A DNA stretch of 64,000 nt from NCBI GenBank assembly GCA_021295815.1, contig JAGWBQ010000002.1, forward strand, positions 127,292 through 191,291, written 5' to 3'. This document shows positions 38,493 to 47,022 of this stretch, piece after piece. The stretch is from Gemmatimonadota bacterium. Lineage in GTDB: Bacteria; Gemmatimonadota; Gemmatimonadetes; Longimicrobiales; Gaopeijiaceae. Every line of letters begins with the position of its first letter. Within the stretch, counting starts at the first letter, position 1. Position numbers and translations under genes: made by a program. The notes beneath the pieces are model-generated. The model did not search any database and was not told the origin of the DNA. It saw only the letters and a program-made list of their open reading frames with translations.

Positions 38493-38500
38493 TAGCTTTG
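38493..38500 (+). promoter_or_regulatory. Candidate -7-type element (TAGCTTTG) before rpoZ
   Basis: TAGCTTTG matches the TAnnTTTG -7 consensus known from Bacteroidota and lies 61 bp before the rpoZ ATG, in the 124-bp gap after gmk. A purine-rich GGAACGGGAGCAA supplies the ribosome binding site. Low-confidence motif match. Confidence 0.3.
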
Positions 38501-38561
38501 AGAAGCCCGCTTCCGGCGAGGCGCCCACCCCCATCGACAGCAACGCAAGGAACGGGAGCAA

Positions 38562-38783
38562 ATGAAGGTTTTCACCCCTAAGGAGTTGGCCGCAGGAGCC
38601 GAGAGCAAATACCTCGGCGTTCTGGTGGCCGCGAAGTACGCGCGCGAACTCAACACCATGCCCGTGGACCGACTCCCGATCGACCGCGAGGAGAAGCTCA
38701 CCACGCGGGCTCTCAAGGCGCTTACCCGGAACGAAATCGAGTTCAGGCTGGTGAAGCGCAAGGGGAGGGGTGAGACGGACTGA
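38562..38783 (+). CDS. rpoZ: DNA-directed RNA polymerase omega subunit
   Basis: A 73-residue protein that stabilises beta' during RNA polymerase assembly. The core MKVFTPKELAAGAESKYLGVLVAAKYAREL corresponds to the RpoZ N-terminal helices (normally ...NRFELVLVAAKRARQL), followed by LTTRALKALTRNEIEF (usually K-P-x-x-x-AL-x-EI). The position between gmk and coaBC is the standard context for rpoZ. Its end overlaps the coaBC start by 14 bp. Confidence 0.88.
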   Translation: MKVFTPKELAAGAESKYLGVLVAAKYARELNTMPVDRLPIDREEKLTTRALKALTRNEIEFRLVKRKGRGETD

Positions 38784-40038
38784 CGCTATTGCGGTTCCGG
38801 TGGACTCCGAGGCAGGACGAAGGCCGTGGCTGGCGCGGCGCGTCCTGCTCGGCGTCACCGGCGGAGTGGCTGCCTACAAGTCCGTGCAGGTCGCTCGCGA
38901 TCTGACTCTGCTGGGCGCCGAGGTCGACGTCGTGCTGTCGGCGGCCGCTCGGCGCTTCGTCACTCCGCTCTCGTTCGAGGCTGTAACCGGACGCCGGGCG
39001 CTCACCGAGCTCTTCTCCGCCGAAGGCGCGGCGCGCCACCTCCGCCTGGGGAGTGACGCGGACGCGGTGTGCGTCGCTCCCGCCACCGCCGATTTCCTGG
39101 GGCGGATGGCTGCGGGCCGAGCCGACGATCTCCTGACCACGAGCCTGCTCGCCGTTCGCGCTCCGATCCTGCTCTTTCCGGCCATGAACACCCTCATGCT
39201 CGAGCATCCGCGGGTGGCGGCCAATCTGGAGAAACTTCGAGGGACGTCCGGAGTGGAGATCTGCGGCCCAGGAGTCGGCAGGCTGGCCGCAGGTGAGGTC
39301 GAGGGCGCGGGACGGATGTTGGAGCCCGACGAGATAACCGCGCTGGTCGGCAGGGCCCTCGGTTCGGCTCGCCTGGGCGCTCTCGCCTCCAGGAAGGTGC
39401 TGGTCACCGCAGGTCCGACGCGGGAACCTGTCGACACCGTGCGTTACCTCGGCAACCGTTCGTCGGGGCGCATGGGTTACGCGCTGGCCGAGTCCGCGTG
39501 GCTGCGGGGGGCCGACGTGGTCCTCGTAACGGGGCCGAGCGAGCTCTCCGTTCCGGACGGGATCGCCGTGCGCAGATGCGAAACCGCACGAGAGATGCGA
39601 GACCGCGTGGTCGAGATCGCACCTGACCGAGATCTATGCATCTTCGCTGCGGCGGTGGCGGACCTGCGGCCCCGGCAGACCGCCGAGCGAAAGCTCAAGC
39701 GGCGCGACCTGCCGGAAGAGGTCTTCCTCGAGCTTGCCCCGAATCCGGACGTGGCGCTAGCTGCCGTTCAGGCGATGGAAAACGAAGGCTTTTCGGTCGG
39801 ATTCGCACTGGAGAGCGAGAACATGCTCGAAAACGCCCGCGCCAAGCTCGTCGGCGGTCGCTTCGACATGGTCGTCGCCAATCCCGCCGGCGACCCCGAT
39901 GCCGGATTCGGAGCGACTACCAACCGGGTGACGGTTCTCAGGCCCGGTCGAGAGCCGGAGAAGCTCCCGCTCATGGAAAAGACGCGGGTGGCCGACGCCA
40001 TCCTCGACCGGATCGAAACCGCGCTGGAGCGTCGGTGA
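38770..40038 (+). CDS. coaBC: Bifunctional CoaBC (phosphopantothenoylcysteine synthetase/decarboxylase)
   Basis: Two successive steps of coenzyme A synthesis in one 422-residue protein. The N-terminal FMN-dependent CoaC domain has LLGVTGGVAAYKSVQVARDL, the active-site His in AARHLRLGSDADAVCVAPATAD and the PAMNTLM motif. The C-terminal CoaB domain begins VLVTAGPTREPVDTVRYLGNRSSGRMGYALAESA and contains FAAAVADLRP and KLKRRDLPEEVFLELAPNPDV. In the CoaC flap, the Cys of the common LACG motif reads Ala (GRLAAGEVEGAGRM). GTG 38770 overlaps rpoZ. Confidence 0.94.
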   Translation: MRRTDAIAVPVDSEAGRRPWLARRVLLGVTGGVAAYKSVQVARDLTLLGAEVDVVLSAAARRFVTPLSFEAVTGRRALTELFSAEGAARHLRLGSDADAVCVAPATADFLGRMAAGRADDLLTTSLLAVRAPILLFPAMNTLMLEHPRVAANLEKLRGTSGVEICGPGVGRLAAGEVEGAGRMLEPDEITALVGRALGSARLGALASRKVLVTAGPTREPVDTVRYLGNRSSGRMGYALAESAWLRGADVVLVTGPSELSVPDGIAVRRCETAREMRDRVVEIAPDRDLCIFAAAVADLRPRQTAERKLKRRDLPEEVFLELAPNPDVALAAVQAMENEGFSVGFALESENMLENARAKLVGGRFDMVVANPAGDPDAGFGATTNRVTVLRPGREPEKLPLMEKTRVADAILDRIETALERR

Positions 40039-40877
40039 GTCGGGCGCGGCTGCTTGCCAGCTACCTGGCCCATCAGCGTGAAGCCGGGCTTGGCGAAGCC
40101 TTCCTCTCGCGAATGAGCGCTTCGGAGTTCATGACCGTCGCCGAAGAGATCAAGGCCGAGGAGACCATCGCCGTCGGAGCGGGTTCGGCCGCCGGGAAGG
40201 CGAACGTCGCGGGGGTGGGGGCCGGTTCCGCCTCAGCCGTCGCGAATCCGTCCGCCCGGTCCTCAGGTCTCCTCCCGGACGACGAGAGGGAGGCGATCAA
40301 CCGGACGGGAGGTGAACTTCCTTCCAGCCACGACGACCTGCGCGACGTGGCGCTGGTCTGCGAGCGCTGCACACTCGCGGGTGGACGCACCCGGGTCGTC
40401 TTCAACGACGGCGTCCGGAACGCCCGGGTCATGGTGGTGGGTGAAGCGCCCGGAGCGCGGGAAGACGCGACCGGAACGCCCTTCGTCGGTCCCGCCGGCA
40501 AATTGCTCGACCTCCTCCTCGCCACGGTGGGGCTCTCGCGGACGGACAACGTGTATATTGCGAACGTCCTCAAGTGTCGCCCGCCCGGGAACCGCAATCC
40601 GCACCCGCGTGAAATCGAGAGCTGCTCGCCCTTTCTTCTGAGACAGATCGAGATAGTCCGACCCAGGATCATCCTGGCCGTGGGAGCGTTCTCGGGACGG
40701 TTGCTGACGGCGCGGGAACGCTCCCCTCTCTCGAAACTCCGAGGAAAGGTGCACAGGTATATGGATCGTCCGCTCGTGGTCACGTACCATCCGGCGGCCC
40801 TGCTTCGCAATCCCCGCTGGATCCAGGCGACCTGGACGGACCTTCAGCTTCTGCGCCGAGAACTCGGAGGGAGCTGA
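40035..40877 (+). CDS. Uracil-DNA glycosylase, family 4 type (Fe-S)
   Basis: Removes uracil from DNA in base-excision repair. The 280-residue protein from GTG 40035 has an Ala/Gly-rich, probably disordered N-terminal extension (~residues 30-85), then the Fe-S cysteines in CERCTLAGGRTRVVF, motif 1 VVGEAPGAREDATGTPFVGPAG, LLDLLLATVGLSRTDNVYIANVLKCRPPGNRNPHPREIESC with two further Cys, and motif 2 VVTYHPAALLRN. This arrangement is that of thermostable-type family 4 UDGs. The start overlaps the coaBC stop (GTGA); dnaB follows 1 bp after the stop. Confidence 0.92.
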   Translation: MSRARLLASYLAHQREAGLGEAFLSRMSASEFMTVAEEIKAEETIAVGAGSAAGKANVAGVGAGSASAVANPSARSSGLLPDDEREAINRTGGELPSSHDDLRDVALVCERCTLAGGRTRVVFNDGVRNARVMVVGEAPGAREDATGTPFVGPAGKLLDLLLATVGLSRTDNVYIANVLKCRPPGNRNPHPREIESCSPFLLRQIEIVRPRIILAVGAFSGRLLTARERSPLSKLRGKVHRYMDRPLVVTYHPAALLRNPRWIQATWTDLQLLRRELGGS

Positions 40878-40878
40878 G

Positions 40879-42282
40879 ATGGAGATCGCCACGGCAACGG
40901 CTTCGGCGGCGCTGGCCCCGGATCCGCCCTACTCCCTCGAAGCCGAGGGCGCCGTTCTGGGAGCCGTTCTCATCAACGGCGACGCGCTCAGCCGAGCTAC
41001 GCAGACGGTCAGGAGCTCGATGTTCTATCGCGAGGCGAACAGGCGCATCTTCGGAGCCGTGGAGGCGCTTTTCGAACGGGGCGACATCGTCGACATCATC
41101 ACCGTCAGCGAAGAGCTCAAGCGCACCGACGACCTCTCGCGCGCCGGAGGGCTCGAGTACGTCGCGTCGCTGGTCGACACCGTGCCCACCGCGGCCAACG
41201 TCGAGTATCACGCGCGCATCATCCGCGACAAGTCGCTCCTGCGCCGGCTCATCGAAGCTGCCAACGAGGTCGTCGCGGAGGCCTACGAACAGGGCGGCTC
41301 GACGGTTCGCGAGATCCTCGACCGCGCCGAGGCCCGGGTATTCGAGGTCGCCGACAGCCAGGAGCGCGATTCTCTCAAGAAGATCAAGGAGCTCGTCTTC
41401 AGGGTCTACGAAGAGGTCGAGGAACACCAGGAGAAGGGCGCCGAGGTCACCGGCGTCCCCACCGGATTCAGCGACCTCGACCGCATGACCACGGGACTGC
41501 GACCCGGAGATCTCTGCATCGTCGCGGGGCGGCCTTCGATGGGCAAGACGGCCTGGGCGCTCAACGTGGCTGCGAACGTATGCGTCCACAAGGAGATCCC
41601 TGTCCTCCTCTTCTCCCTGGAAATGTCGGCGCAACAGATCGTTCAACGTCTGATCTGCGCGGAAGGTGGCGTCGACGCCCAACGCATTCGCAAGAAACAC
41701 GGACTCGACGGAAGCGGAATGGAACGCCTGCTCAGGGCCGCCCACCGCCTCTCCCAGGCGCCGCTCTGGATCGACGACAAGGCGGGCGGCACCGTCCTGG
41801 AGATCAGGGCGAAGTCGCGCAGGCTCCAATCGGAACTTCGCAGCGACGGCAGGAAGCTCGGCCTCGTAGTCGTCGACTACCTGCAACTGATGTCCGGCTC
41901 GGGGCCGGTGGAGAGTCGCGTGCAGGAAGTGAGCGCAATCTCTCGAGGACTGAAGGCCCTCGCTCGCGAGATCGAGGCGCCGGTGATGGCGATTTCGCAG
42001 CTCAGCAGGGCGCCCGAACAGCGCCCCAGCAAGCGGCCCCTCCTCTCCGACCTGCGCGACTCGGGCTCGATCGAACAGGACGCCGACATAGTCTGCTTTC
42101 TCTATCGCCCTGAGTACTACGAACAGGACCCGAGTCGACGCGACGACGTCAAGGGTCAGGCGGAGGTGATCGTCGCGAAGCAGCGCAACGGGCCGACCGG
42201 CACGGTGGAGCTCTACTTCAGGCAGGAATACACGCGGTTCGAGACGTTGGGGCGGGATGACCGAGCGGAACGCGCGGACTGA
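40879..42282 (+). CDS. dnaB: Replicative DNA helicase DnaB
   Basis: Hexameric 5'-3' helicase at the replication fork, 467 residues. The N-terminal domain has PPYSLEAEGAVLGAVLINGDAL, the linker runs to ~residue 190 and the RecA-like domain contains GVPTGFSDLDRMTTGLRPGDLCIVAGRPSMGKTAWALNVA (Walker A ~residue 215), LLFSLEMSAQQIVQRL, LGLVVVDYLQLMSG (Walker B), ISQLSRAPEQRPSKRPLLSDLRDSGSIEQDAD and RNGPTGTVELYF. No intein is present. It sits between UDG and ispD with minimal spacing, in the rpoZ-comF run. Confidence 0.97.
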   Translation: MEIATATASAALAPDPPYSLEAEGAVLGAVLINGDALSRATQTVRSSMFYREANRRIFGAVEALFERGDIVDIITVSEELKRTDDLSRAGGLEYVASLVDTVPTAANVEYHARIIRDKSLLRRLIEAANEVVAEAYEQGGSTVREILDRAEARVFEVADSQERDSLKKIKELVFRVYEEVEEHQEKGAEVTGVPTGFSDLDRMTTGLRPGDLCIVAGRPSMGKTAWALNVAANVCVHKEIPVLLFSLEMSAQQIVQRLICAEGGVDAQRIRKKHGLDGSGMERLLRAAHRLSQAPLWIDDKAGGTVLEIRAKSRRLQSELRSDGRKLGLVVVDYLQLMSGSGPVESRVQEVSAISRGLKALAREIEAPVMAISQLSRAPEQRPSKRPLLSDLRDSGSIEQDADIVCFLYRPEYYEQDPSRRDDVKGQAEVIVAKQRNGPTGTVELYFRQEYTRFETLGRDDRAERAD

Positions 42283-42973
42283 ACCCTCGGAAGCGAGGGT
42301 GGGGGTGGTGATCGCCGGTGCGGGCTCGGGAAGAAGATTGGGAGGCGTGAGCAAGGCCTTGCTCGAAATGGGAGGGAGATCCCTCCTCGAACATTCTCTC
42401 GCCCCCTTCCTCGCGGAATCTCGCACTGCGGCGGTCGTCGTCGCCCTTCCCCCCGCCGAGGTCGTCGAGCCGCCTGCGCGACTTGTCAGGTTGTCGCGGG
42501 TGAAGTTCGTCGGGGGAGGGAAGGAGAGAGCGGAATCGGTGAAGGCCGCCCTGGAGACGCTTCCCACCGGTCTCGACGTGATCGCCGTCCACGACGCCGC
42601 TCGGCCGCTGGTGACGGAAGACACGGTCACGAAGTGCTTCGACCTCGCGCTGACGGGAGTGGGCGCCGTCGCCGGGATTCCGGTGGTGGATTCCATGAAG
42701 CGCGTCGATGGGGCCGGGCGGGTGCTGGAAGAGGTCGAACGCGAGTATCTCTGGCACGCGCACACGCCCCAGTGCTTTCCGGCCGATTTCCTGCTCCGGG
42801 CCTACCGGGCAGGGTTCGGCGACGCCGGGAGCGCGATGGTCGCCGACGAGGCGTCACTGGCCGCCCATATGGGATTTCCGGTGGTCATGGTGGCCGAGGA
42901 TTCCCCCAACCCCAAGATCACATATCGAAGCGACCTCGAGCTCGCCGAGGCCGTCCTTTCCCGACGGCGATGA
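42257..42973 (+). CDS. ispD: 2-C-methyl-D-erythritol 4-phosphate cytidylyltransferase
   Basis: Third step of the MEP isoprenoid pathway: CTP + MEP gives CDP-ME. The 238-residue protein has the nucleotide-binding loop VVIAGAGSGRRLGGVSKALLEMGG (canonical form has P-K-Q, here S-K-A), the family motif VHDAARPLV, VDSMKRVD, and HAHTPQCFPADFLLRAYR, then VAEDSPNPKITYRSDLELAEA. The ATG at 42257 overlaps dnaB by 26 bp; a start inside the overlap is likely because the first 14 residues carry no family similarity. Confidence 0.93.
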   Translation: MTERNARTEPSEARVGVVIAGAGSGRRLGGVSKALLEMGGRSLLEHSLAPFLAESRTAAVVVALPPAEVVEPPARLVRLSRVKFVGGGKERAESVKAALETLPTGLDVIAVHDAARPLVTEDTVTKCFDLALTGVGAVAGIPVVDSMKRVDGAGRVLEEVEREYLWHAHTPQCFPADFLLRAYRAGFGDAGSAMVADEASLAAHMGFPVVMVAEDSPNPKITYRSDLELAEAVLSRRR

Positions 42974-43674
42974 CGGGACGGGCCTGCAAACACCTCGACG
43001 ATCCCCGCCCGGCGGGGGGTCGCGCACCCGGCGGACCGCGCGTGGGGCAGACGGAGGTCATCGACCTCGTCGGCGACCCGGACGCCTCGCTCCTTCCGGC
43101 CCTCGACTGCCTCGACCGCCACGGTATCCTCGCATACCCAACCGAAACGGTATACGGACTCGGTTCGCTCGCGACGCCCCGAGGGGTCTCGAGCCTGGCA
43201 GCCGCGAAGAACCGCCCGCCGAATCGTCCTTTCATTGTTCTGGTGGGCTCGAAGGCCCAGGCGGATAGCCTCGCTTGGAATTCTGCGGCCGAAAGACTCG
43301 TCGAACGCTTCTGGCCAGGGCCGCTCACCATCGTGCTCGGAGATCCCGACCGGAGCTTTCCGCCGGGCGTGCGCAGCGTCGAAGGAGGCGTGGCCGTTCG
43401 ACTCTCACCCGATCCCGCAGTCAGGCGTCTGCTGGACGAGCTTGGGGAACCGGTCACCTCGACCAGCGCCAATCTTCCCGGCGAGAGTCCGGCTCTCACC
43501 GCAGCTTCGGCAGTGGAGACGCTGCGGCGCATCGGGGTAGTGGGCGGATGCGTCATCGACGGAGGAGCCAGGGTCGATACGGCTCCCTCCACTCTGGTGA
43601 CCTGCACCACGCCGGCCCCCAGGATTCTCCGGGAAGGCGCGGTGCCGAAACCGCTGATCCTCGACCTTTTCTGA
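42970..43674 (+). CDS. tsaC: L-threonylcarbamoyladenylate synthase (Sua5/YrdC/TsaC)
   Basis: Makes threonylcarbamoyl-AMP for the t6A37 modification of ANN-decoding tRNAs. The 234-residue protein has GILAYPTETVYGLGSLAT with the KxR-type KNRPPNRPFIVLV, RFWPGPLTIVL, VAVRLSPDPAVRRLLDELGEPVTSTSANLPGE and VIDGG, all YrdC-domain hallmarks. The first ~30 residues are a Gly/Pro/Arg-rich extension. No C-terminal Sua5 domain is present, so it is the short TsaC form. ATG overlaps the ispD stop (ATGA). Confidence 0.92.
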   Translation: MTGRACKHLDDPRPAGGRAPGGPRVGQTEVIDLVGDPDASLLPALDCLDRHGILAYPTETVYGLGSLATPRGVSSLAAAKNRPPNRPFIVLVGSKAQADSLAWNSAAERLVERFWPGPLTIVLGDPDRSFPPGVRSVEGGVAVRLSPDPAVRRLLDELGEPVTSTSANLPGESPALTAASAVETLRRIGVVGGCVIDGGARVDTAPSTLVTCTTPAPRILREGAVPKPLILDLF

Positions 43675-43675
43675 C

Positions 43676-44161
43676 ATGGACTCACCGAATGGGAGTACCG
43701 CTCTGCACGTGCTCTTCGTGTGCGCCGGCAACACCTGCCGGAGCCCGATGGCGGAAGCGATAGCGGTGAGGAAGGCATCCGATCTCTCCAGACGAGTCGA
43801 GTTTCGCTCTGCGGGAACCGCCGCCCATGAGGGAGATCCCGTTACCGGGGGCGCACTGCGGGCCGCCGCGAGGGCGGGACTCGACCTCGCCCGACACACC
43901 GCTACCCTCGTCGATGAGGAGATCGCGAACTGGGCGGATGTTATACTGGTTATGTCTCCCGGCCACCTTGCTCGGCTGCGCCGACTGGGTGCGGGCGACC
44001 GCAGTTTCCTCCTCTCCGCGTTTTCCACCGCCAAAGAGGCTCCGTCCGCGGAGGACGTCGGGGTTCCCGACCCCTTCGGCGGAGGCTCCGACGTCTACGA
44101 ACACACCTTCGCCGTGCTCGAAGGACTGGTCGAGGACGCCATCCACCGCCTCGAAGGCTGA
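43676..44161 (+). CDS. Low-molecular-weight protein tyrosine phosphatase family protein
   Basis: A 161-residue protein with the P-loop CAGNTCRSPMAEAIA near the N-terminus (C-x5-R-S), the SAGTAAHEGDP segment and the general-acid aspartate loop DVGVPDPFGGG near the C-terminus. In this family the Cys forms a phosphocysteine intermediate. Physiological substrates could be protein phosphotyrosine, or protein arginine phosphate as in YwlE, which is also encoded next to a Sua5/YwlC gene in Bacillus; the same neighbour order here favours the YwlE-like role. Confidence 0.9.
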   Translation: MDSPNGSTALHVLFVCAGNTCRSPMAEAIAVRKASDLSRRVEFRSAGTAAHEGDPVTGGALRAAARAGLDLARHTATLVDEEIANWADVILVMSPGHLARLRRLGAGDRSFLLSAFSTAKEAPSAEDVGVPDPFGGGSDVYEHTFAVLEGLVEDAIHRLEG

Positions 44162-44180
44162 CCCTGCGCACCGGAAAGAC

Positions 44181-45017
44181 ATGCCGAAACCCGAACATCC
44201 CCAAGTCCTGGCGTTGCTGGGCGACCCGGTAGCCCACTCCCTCTCCCCGCCAGTTGTGAACGCGGCTTGCGCGGCCGCAGGCGTGAAGGGCGTCTATGTG
44301 GCCATCCGATGCGGTGAAGACGATCTCGGCGGTCTGATTCGCGGCATTTCGAGGGGCGGAGCGGGCGGCAACGTCACCCTGCCTTACAAGGAGCGGGCCG
44401 CGAGGATCGTCGAGGTACCCACCGCGGCCGTCCGCCGCTCGGGCGCCTGCAACACCTTCTGGAGGGGGGATGACGGCCGGGTGCACGGCGACAACACCGA
44501 CGTCGCCGGTTTCCAGCGGGCGGTCGAACACCTGTGCGGCCGGTCGGCGCAAGGTATGCGCGTCCTGCTTCTGGGCGCCGGGGGCGCGGCGCGCGCCGTG
44601 CTTCTGGCGCTTGTGAAAGATGGAGTGGACCAGGTCACGGTCAGGAACCGGTCGCTGGAACGAGCGAGAAGGGTGGCGCGGCGCATCGGCGGATTTCGGG
44701 CTCGGGTCGCCAACGTTCAGGAAGACATAGACGGCGAATCCTTCGACCTGGTCGTGAACGCGACCTCGTTGGGGATGAAGGAGAGCGACGGAAGGGTCTT
44801 GAACTTCGAGCGCCTGCGCAAGATCGGATACGTTCTCGATCTGGTCTACCGGGCCGATTCGACCCGGCTCGTGCAAAGCGCGGTCGAGCTGGGCATTCCG
44901 GCCGCCGACGGCAAGGAGATGCTCGTCCAGCAGGCGGCCGTCGCCTTCGAACGCTGGTGGAAGCGGCCCGCGCCGATCGAGGTCATGCGGGAGGCGGTCG
45001 CCGCCGCGTGCGAGTAG
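44181..45017 (+). CDS. aroE: Shikimate dehydrogenase
   Basis: NADPH-dependent reduction of 3-dehydroshikimate in aromatic amino-acid synthesis. The 278-residue protein shows GDPVAHSLSPPVVNAACAAAG (substrate Ser residues), the catalytic lysine in GNVTLPYKE, GACNTFW, DNTDVAGF, the Rossmann loop LLLGAGGAARAVLLAL and NRSLERARRVA, then NATSLGMKE and DGKEMLVQQAAVAFERW. ATG 44181 is in the 19-bp gap after the phosphatase. Its end overlaps the comF GTG. Confidence 0.95.
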   Translation: MPKPEHPQVLALLGDPVAHSLSPPVVNAACAAAGVKGVYVAIRCGEDDLGGLIRGISRGGAGGNVTLPYKERAARIVEVPTAAVRRSGACNTFWRGDDGRVHGDNTDVAGFQRAVEHLCGRSAQGMRVLLLGAGGAARAVLLALVKDGVDQVTVRNRSLERARRVARRIGGFRARVANVQEDIDGESFDLVVNATSLGMKESDGRVLNFERLRKIGYVLDLVYRADSTRLVQSAVELGIPAADGKEMLVQQAAVAFERWWKRPAPIEVMREAVAAACE

Positions 45018-45841
45018 CCGTTCTCCACGGGCTGCTGGCCGACCACCTGCGCACCGCCGCCGACTTCTTCCTGCCCGCGGGATGCGCCGCCTGCCAGGGC
45101 TGGATTCCCGGAGGAAAGGATGCCGCGCTCGTGTGCGCCTCGTGCCGGGGACGGCTGCGGCCCGCCCCGTGGCCCCGCTGCCCGCGCTGTCACTATCCGG
45201 CGAGGGGCGGTCCGAGAGCCGATAACGGCGAGTGCGGGAACTGCGCTCTCTGGGATCCCGATCTGTTTGCCGCGCGGTACTCCTACGTCCTCTGTCCGGT
45301 CAGCTCCCGGCTCGTGCGGGGGCTGAAGTACGGCGATTGGCCTGAACTCGCGGAGCCGCTGGCCGAAGCTTTGGTCGAGCTCGAGCTGCCCGCCTCCTCC
45401 GAAATCGGGGGCGGGGTCGAAGCGGGGATCCCGTCGGGATCGGGCCTCGATTCCCTCGTTCGAAGAGTAGTCGCCTACGTTCCCGCCACACCGGACCGCG
45501 AGAGCCGCCGGGGCTACAACCAGTCCAAGGAGATCGCGCGTCGCTACGCGGCGGAGAAGGGCCTTCCGATCGTCGATCTTCTCGAACGGCGCGGGAGCGA
45601 GGTGTCGCAGACCGCCCTGCGTCCGACCGAGCGTTTCGCCAACGTCCGCGACGCCTTTCGCCCCAAGGGTAACGCGACACTGGATCCCGGTACCGAGGTT
45701 CACCTCGTCGACGACGTTCTGACCACCGGAGCCACCGCTTCGGCGGCGAGCGCGGCGCTGGTTCGGTGCGGCGCGGGCAGGGTTATCTTGCTCACGTTCG
45801 CTCGAGCCGTCCCCGAACTGGATCACCGCTTTCGTCGGTGA
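45008..45841 (+). CDS. comF: ComF family phosphoribosyltransferase-like protein
   Basis: A 277-residue protein with the ComF double-zinc-ribbon N-terminus (CAACQGW...CASCRGRL, then CPRCHYPA...CGNCALW), the helical linker YVLCPVSSRLVRGLKYGDWPELAEPLAEAL, RRGYNQSKEIARRYA and the PRPP-binding loop VHLVDDVLTTGATASAAS. ComF takes part in DNA uptake during natural competence in Bacillus and Haemophilus; in most other bacteria the role is uncertain. GTG 45008 overlaps aroE by 10 bp. A Gly/Ser-rich insertion sits at ~130-150. Confidence 0.9.
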   Translation: MRVAVLHGLLADHLRTAADFFLPAGCAACQGWIPGGKDAALVCASCRGRLRPAPWPRCPRCHYPARGGPRADNGECGNCALWDPDLFAARYSYVLCPVSSRLVRGLKYGDWPELAEPLAEALVELELPASSEIGGGVEAGIPSGSGLDSLVRRVVAYVPATPDRESRRGYNQSKEIARRYAAEKGLPIVDLLERRGSEVSQTALRPTERFANVRDAFRPKGNATLDPGTEVHLVDDVLTTGATASAASAALVRCGAGRVILLTFARAVPELDHRFRR

Positions 45842-45890
45842 CGTGCGGGTCCCCTCAGCTTGCGTCCCACAACCCACGAGGACCTGAATT

Positions 45891-46901
45891 TTGTCCGTCA
45901 AATTAGCGATCAACGGCTTCGGCAGGATCGGCAGACACGCTCTGCGAGCCGTAGCCGTGAGTGAGAGAAACGATGTCAAGATAGTGGCCGTCAACGACTT
46001 GGCGTCTATCGACACACTCGCGCACCTTCTGCGCTACGACTCGATGCACGGTCGCTACCCCGGCTCGGTCGAGGTCGACGAATCCGCGAGCGCGATCCTG
46101 GTGGACGGCGCCCTCGTGCGAGTGCTGAGCGAGCCGAGACCCGAGCGGATTCCCTGGGGAGAGCTCGGTGTGGATGTGGCGCTCGAGTCGACGGGACGCT
46201 TCCGTTCGCGGGAGGACGCGGCTCTGCACCTGGAGGCCGGCGCCCGCAAGGTCGTGATCTCCGCTCCGGGCAACGGCGTGGACGCCACGTTCGTGCTGGG
46301 TGTGAACCACGACACCTACTCCAGGCGGGATCATCACGTGGTCTCGAACGCGAGCTGCACCACCAACTGCCTGGCGCCGGTGGTGAAGGTGATCGCGGAC
46401 CGCTTCGGTTTCAAGCGAGGTCTGGTGACCACCGTGCACTCGTACACCAACGGCCAGAACATCATCGACGCCCCGCACAAGGATCTCCGTCGCGCACGCG
46501 CCGCCGCCGTGTCCATGATCCCCACGACGACCGGAGCGGCCCGGGCCACCGGGGTCGTTCTTCCGGAGGTGCAGGGGCGGATCGACGGGCTCTCCGTCAG
46601 GGTACCGACCGCCGACGTCTCCCTCATCGATCTGGTCGCCGAGGTCGAGTCCGACGCGTCGGCCGAGTCCGTGAACGACGCCATGCGCCAGGCCTCCGCC
46701 GGACCGCTCGCCGGCATTCTGGAGGTCTCGGACGAACCTCTGGTTTCAGTGGACTTCGTCGGCAACCCTCACAGCGCCGTCGTGGACGCAATGAGCACCG
46801 CCGTCATCGAGCGCCGAATGGTCAAGGTGCTGGCCTGGTACGACAACGAATGGGGATACGCCAACCGCCTGGTCGATCTCGCCGCCGTGGTGGGAGCGTA
46901 G
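45891..46901 (+). CDS. gap: Glyceraldehyde-3-phosphate dehydrogenase
   Basis: Phosphorylating GAPDH of 336 residues. The NAD-binding INGFGRIGRHALRA, catalytic VSNASCTTNCLAPV, the catalytic His in TTVHSYTNGQNIID, DLRRARAAAVSMIPTTTGAA and WYDNEWGYANRLVDLA are all present. The start is TTG 45891, preceded by ACGAGGACC, and gives the expected MSVKLAINGFGRIGR N-terminus; no ATG is close. It has its own 49-bp gap after comF. pgk and tpiA follow 2.4 kb downstream, with a sigma factor pair inserted between. Confidence 0.97.
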   Translation: MSVKLAINGFGRIGRHALRAVAVSERNDVKIVAVNDLASIDTLAHLLRYDSMHGRYPGSVEVDESASAILVDGALVRVLSEPRPERIPWGELGVDVALESTGRFRSREDAALHLEAGARKVVISAPGNGVDATFVLGVNHDTYSRRDHHVVSNASCTTNCLAPVVKVIADRFGFKRGLVTTVHSYTNGQNIIDAPHKDLRRARAAAVSMIPTTTGAARATGVVLPEVQGRIDGLSVRVPTADVSLIDLVAEVESDASAESVNDAMRQASAGPLAGILEVSDEPLVSVDFVGNPHSAVVDAMSTAVIERRMVKVLAWYDNEWGYANRLVDLAAVVGA

Positions 46902-47022
46902 CTGGGGAGGTTCGGCGGTGCGCGTCCCTCCTCACCTTGACGCGCAACCTGCACGGGATGTTAGGTAGATTATTCCACGAGGAGCGGAAGGGGTAGGGTA
47001 CATTTCCGATGGAACAGGATCG

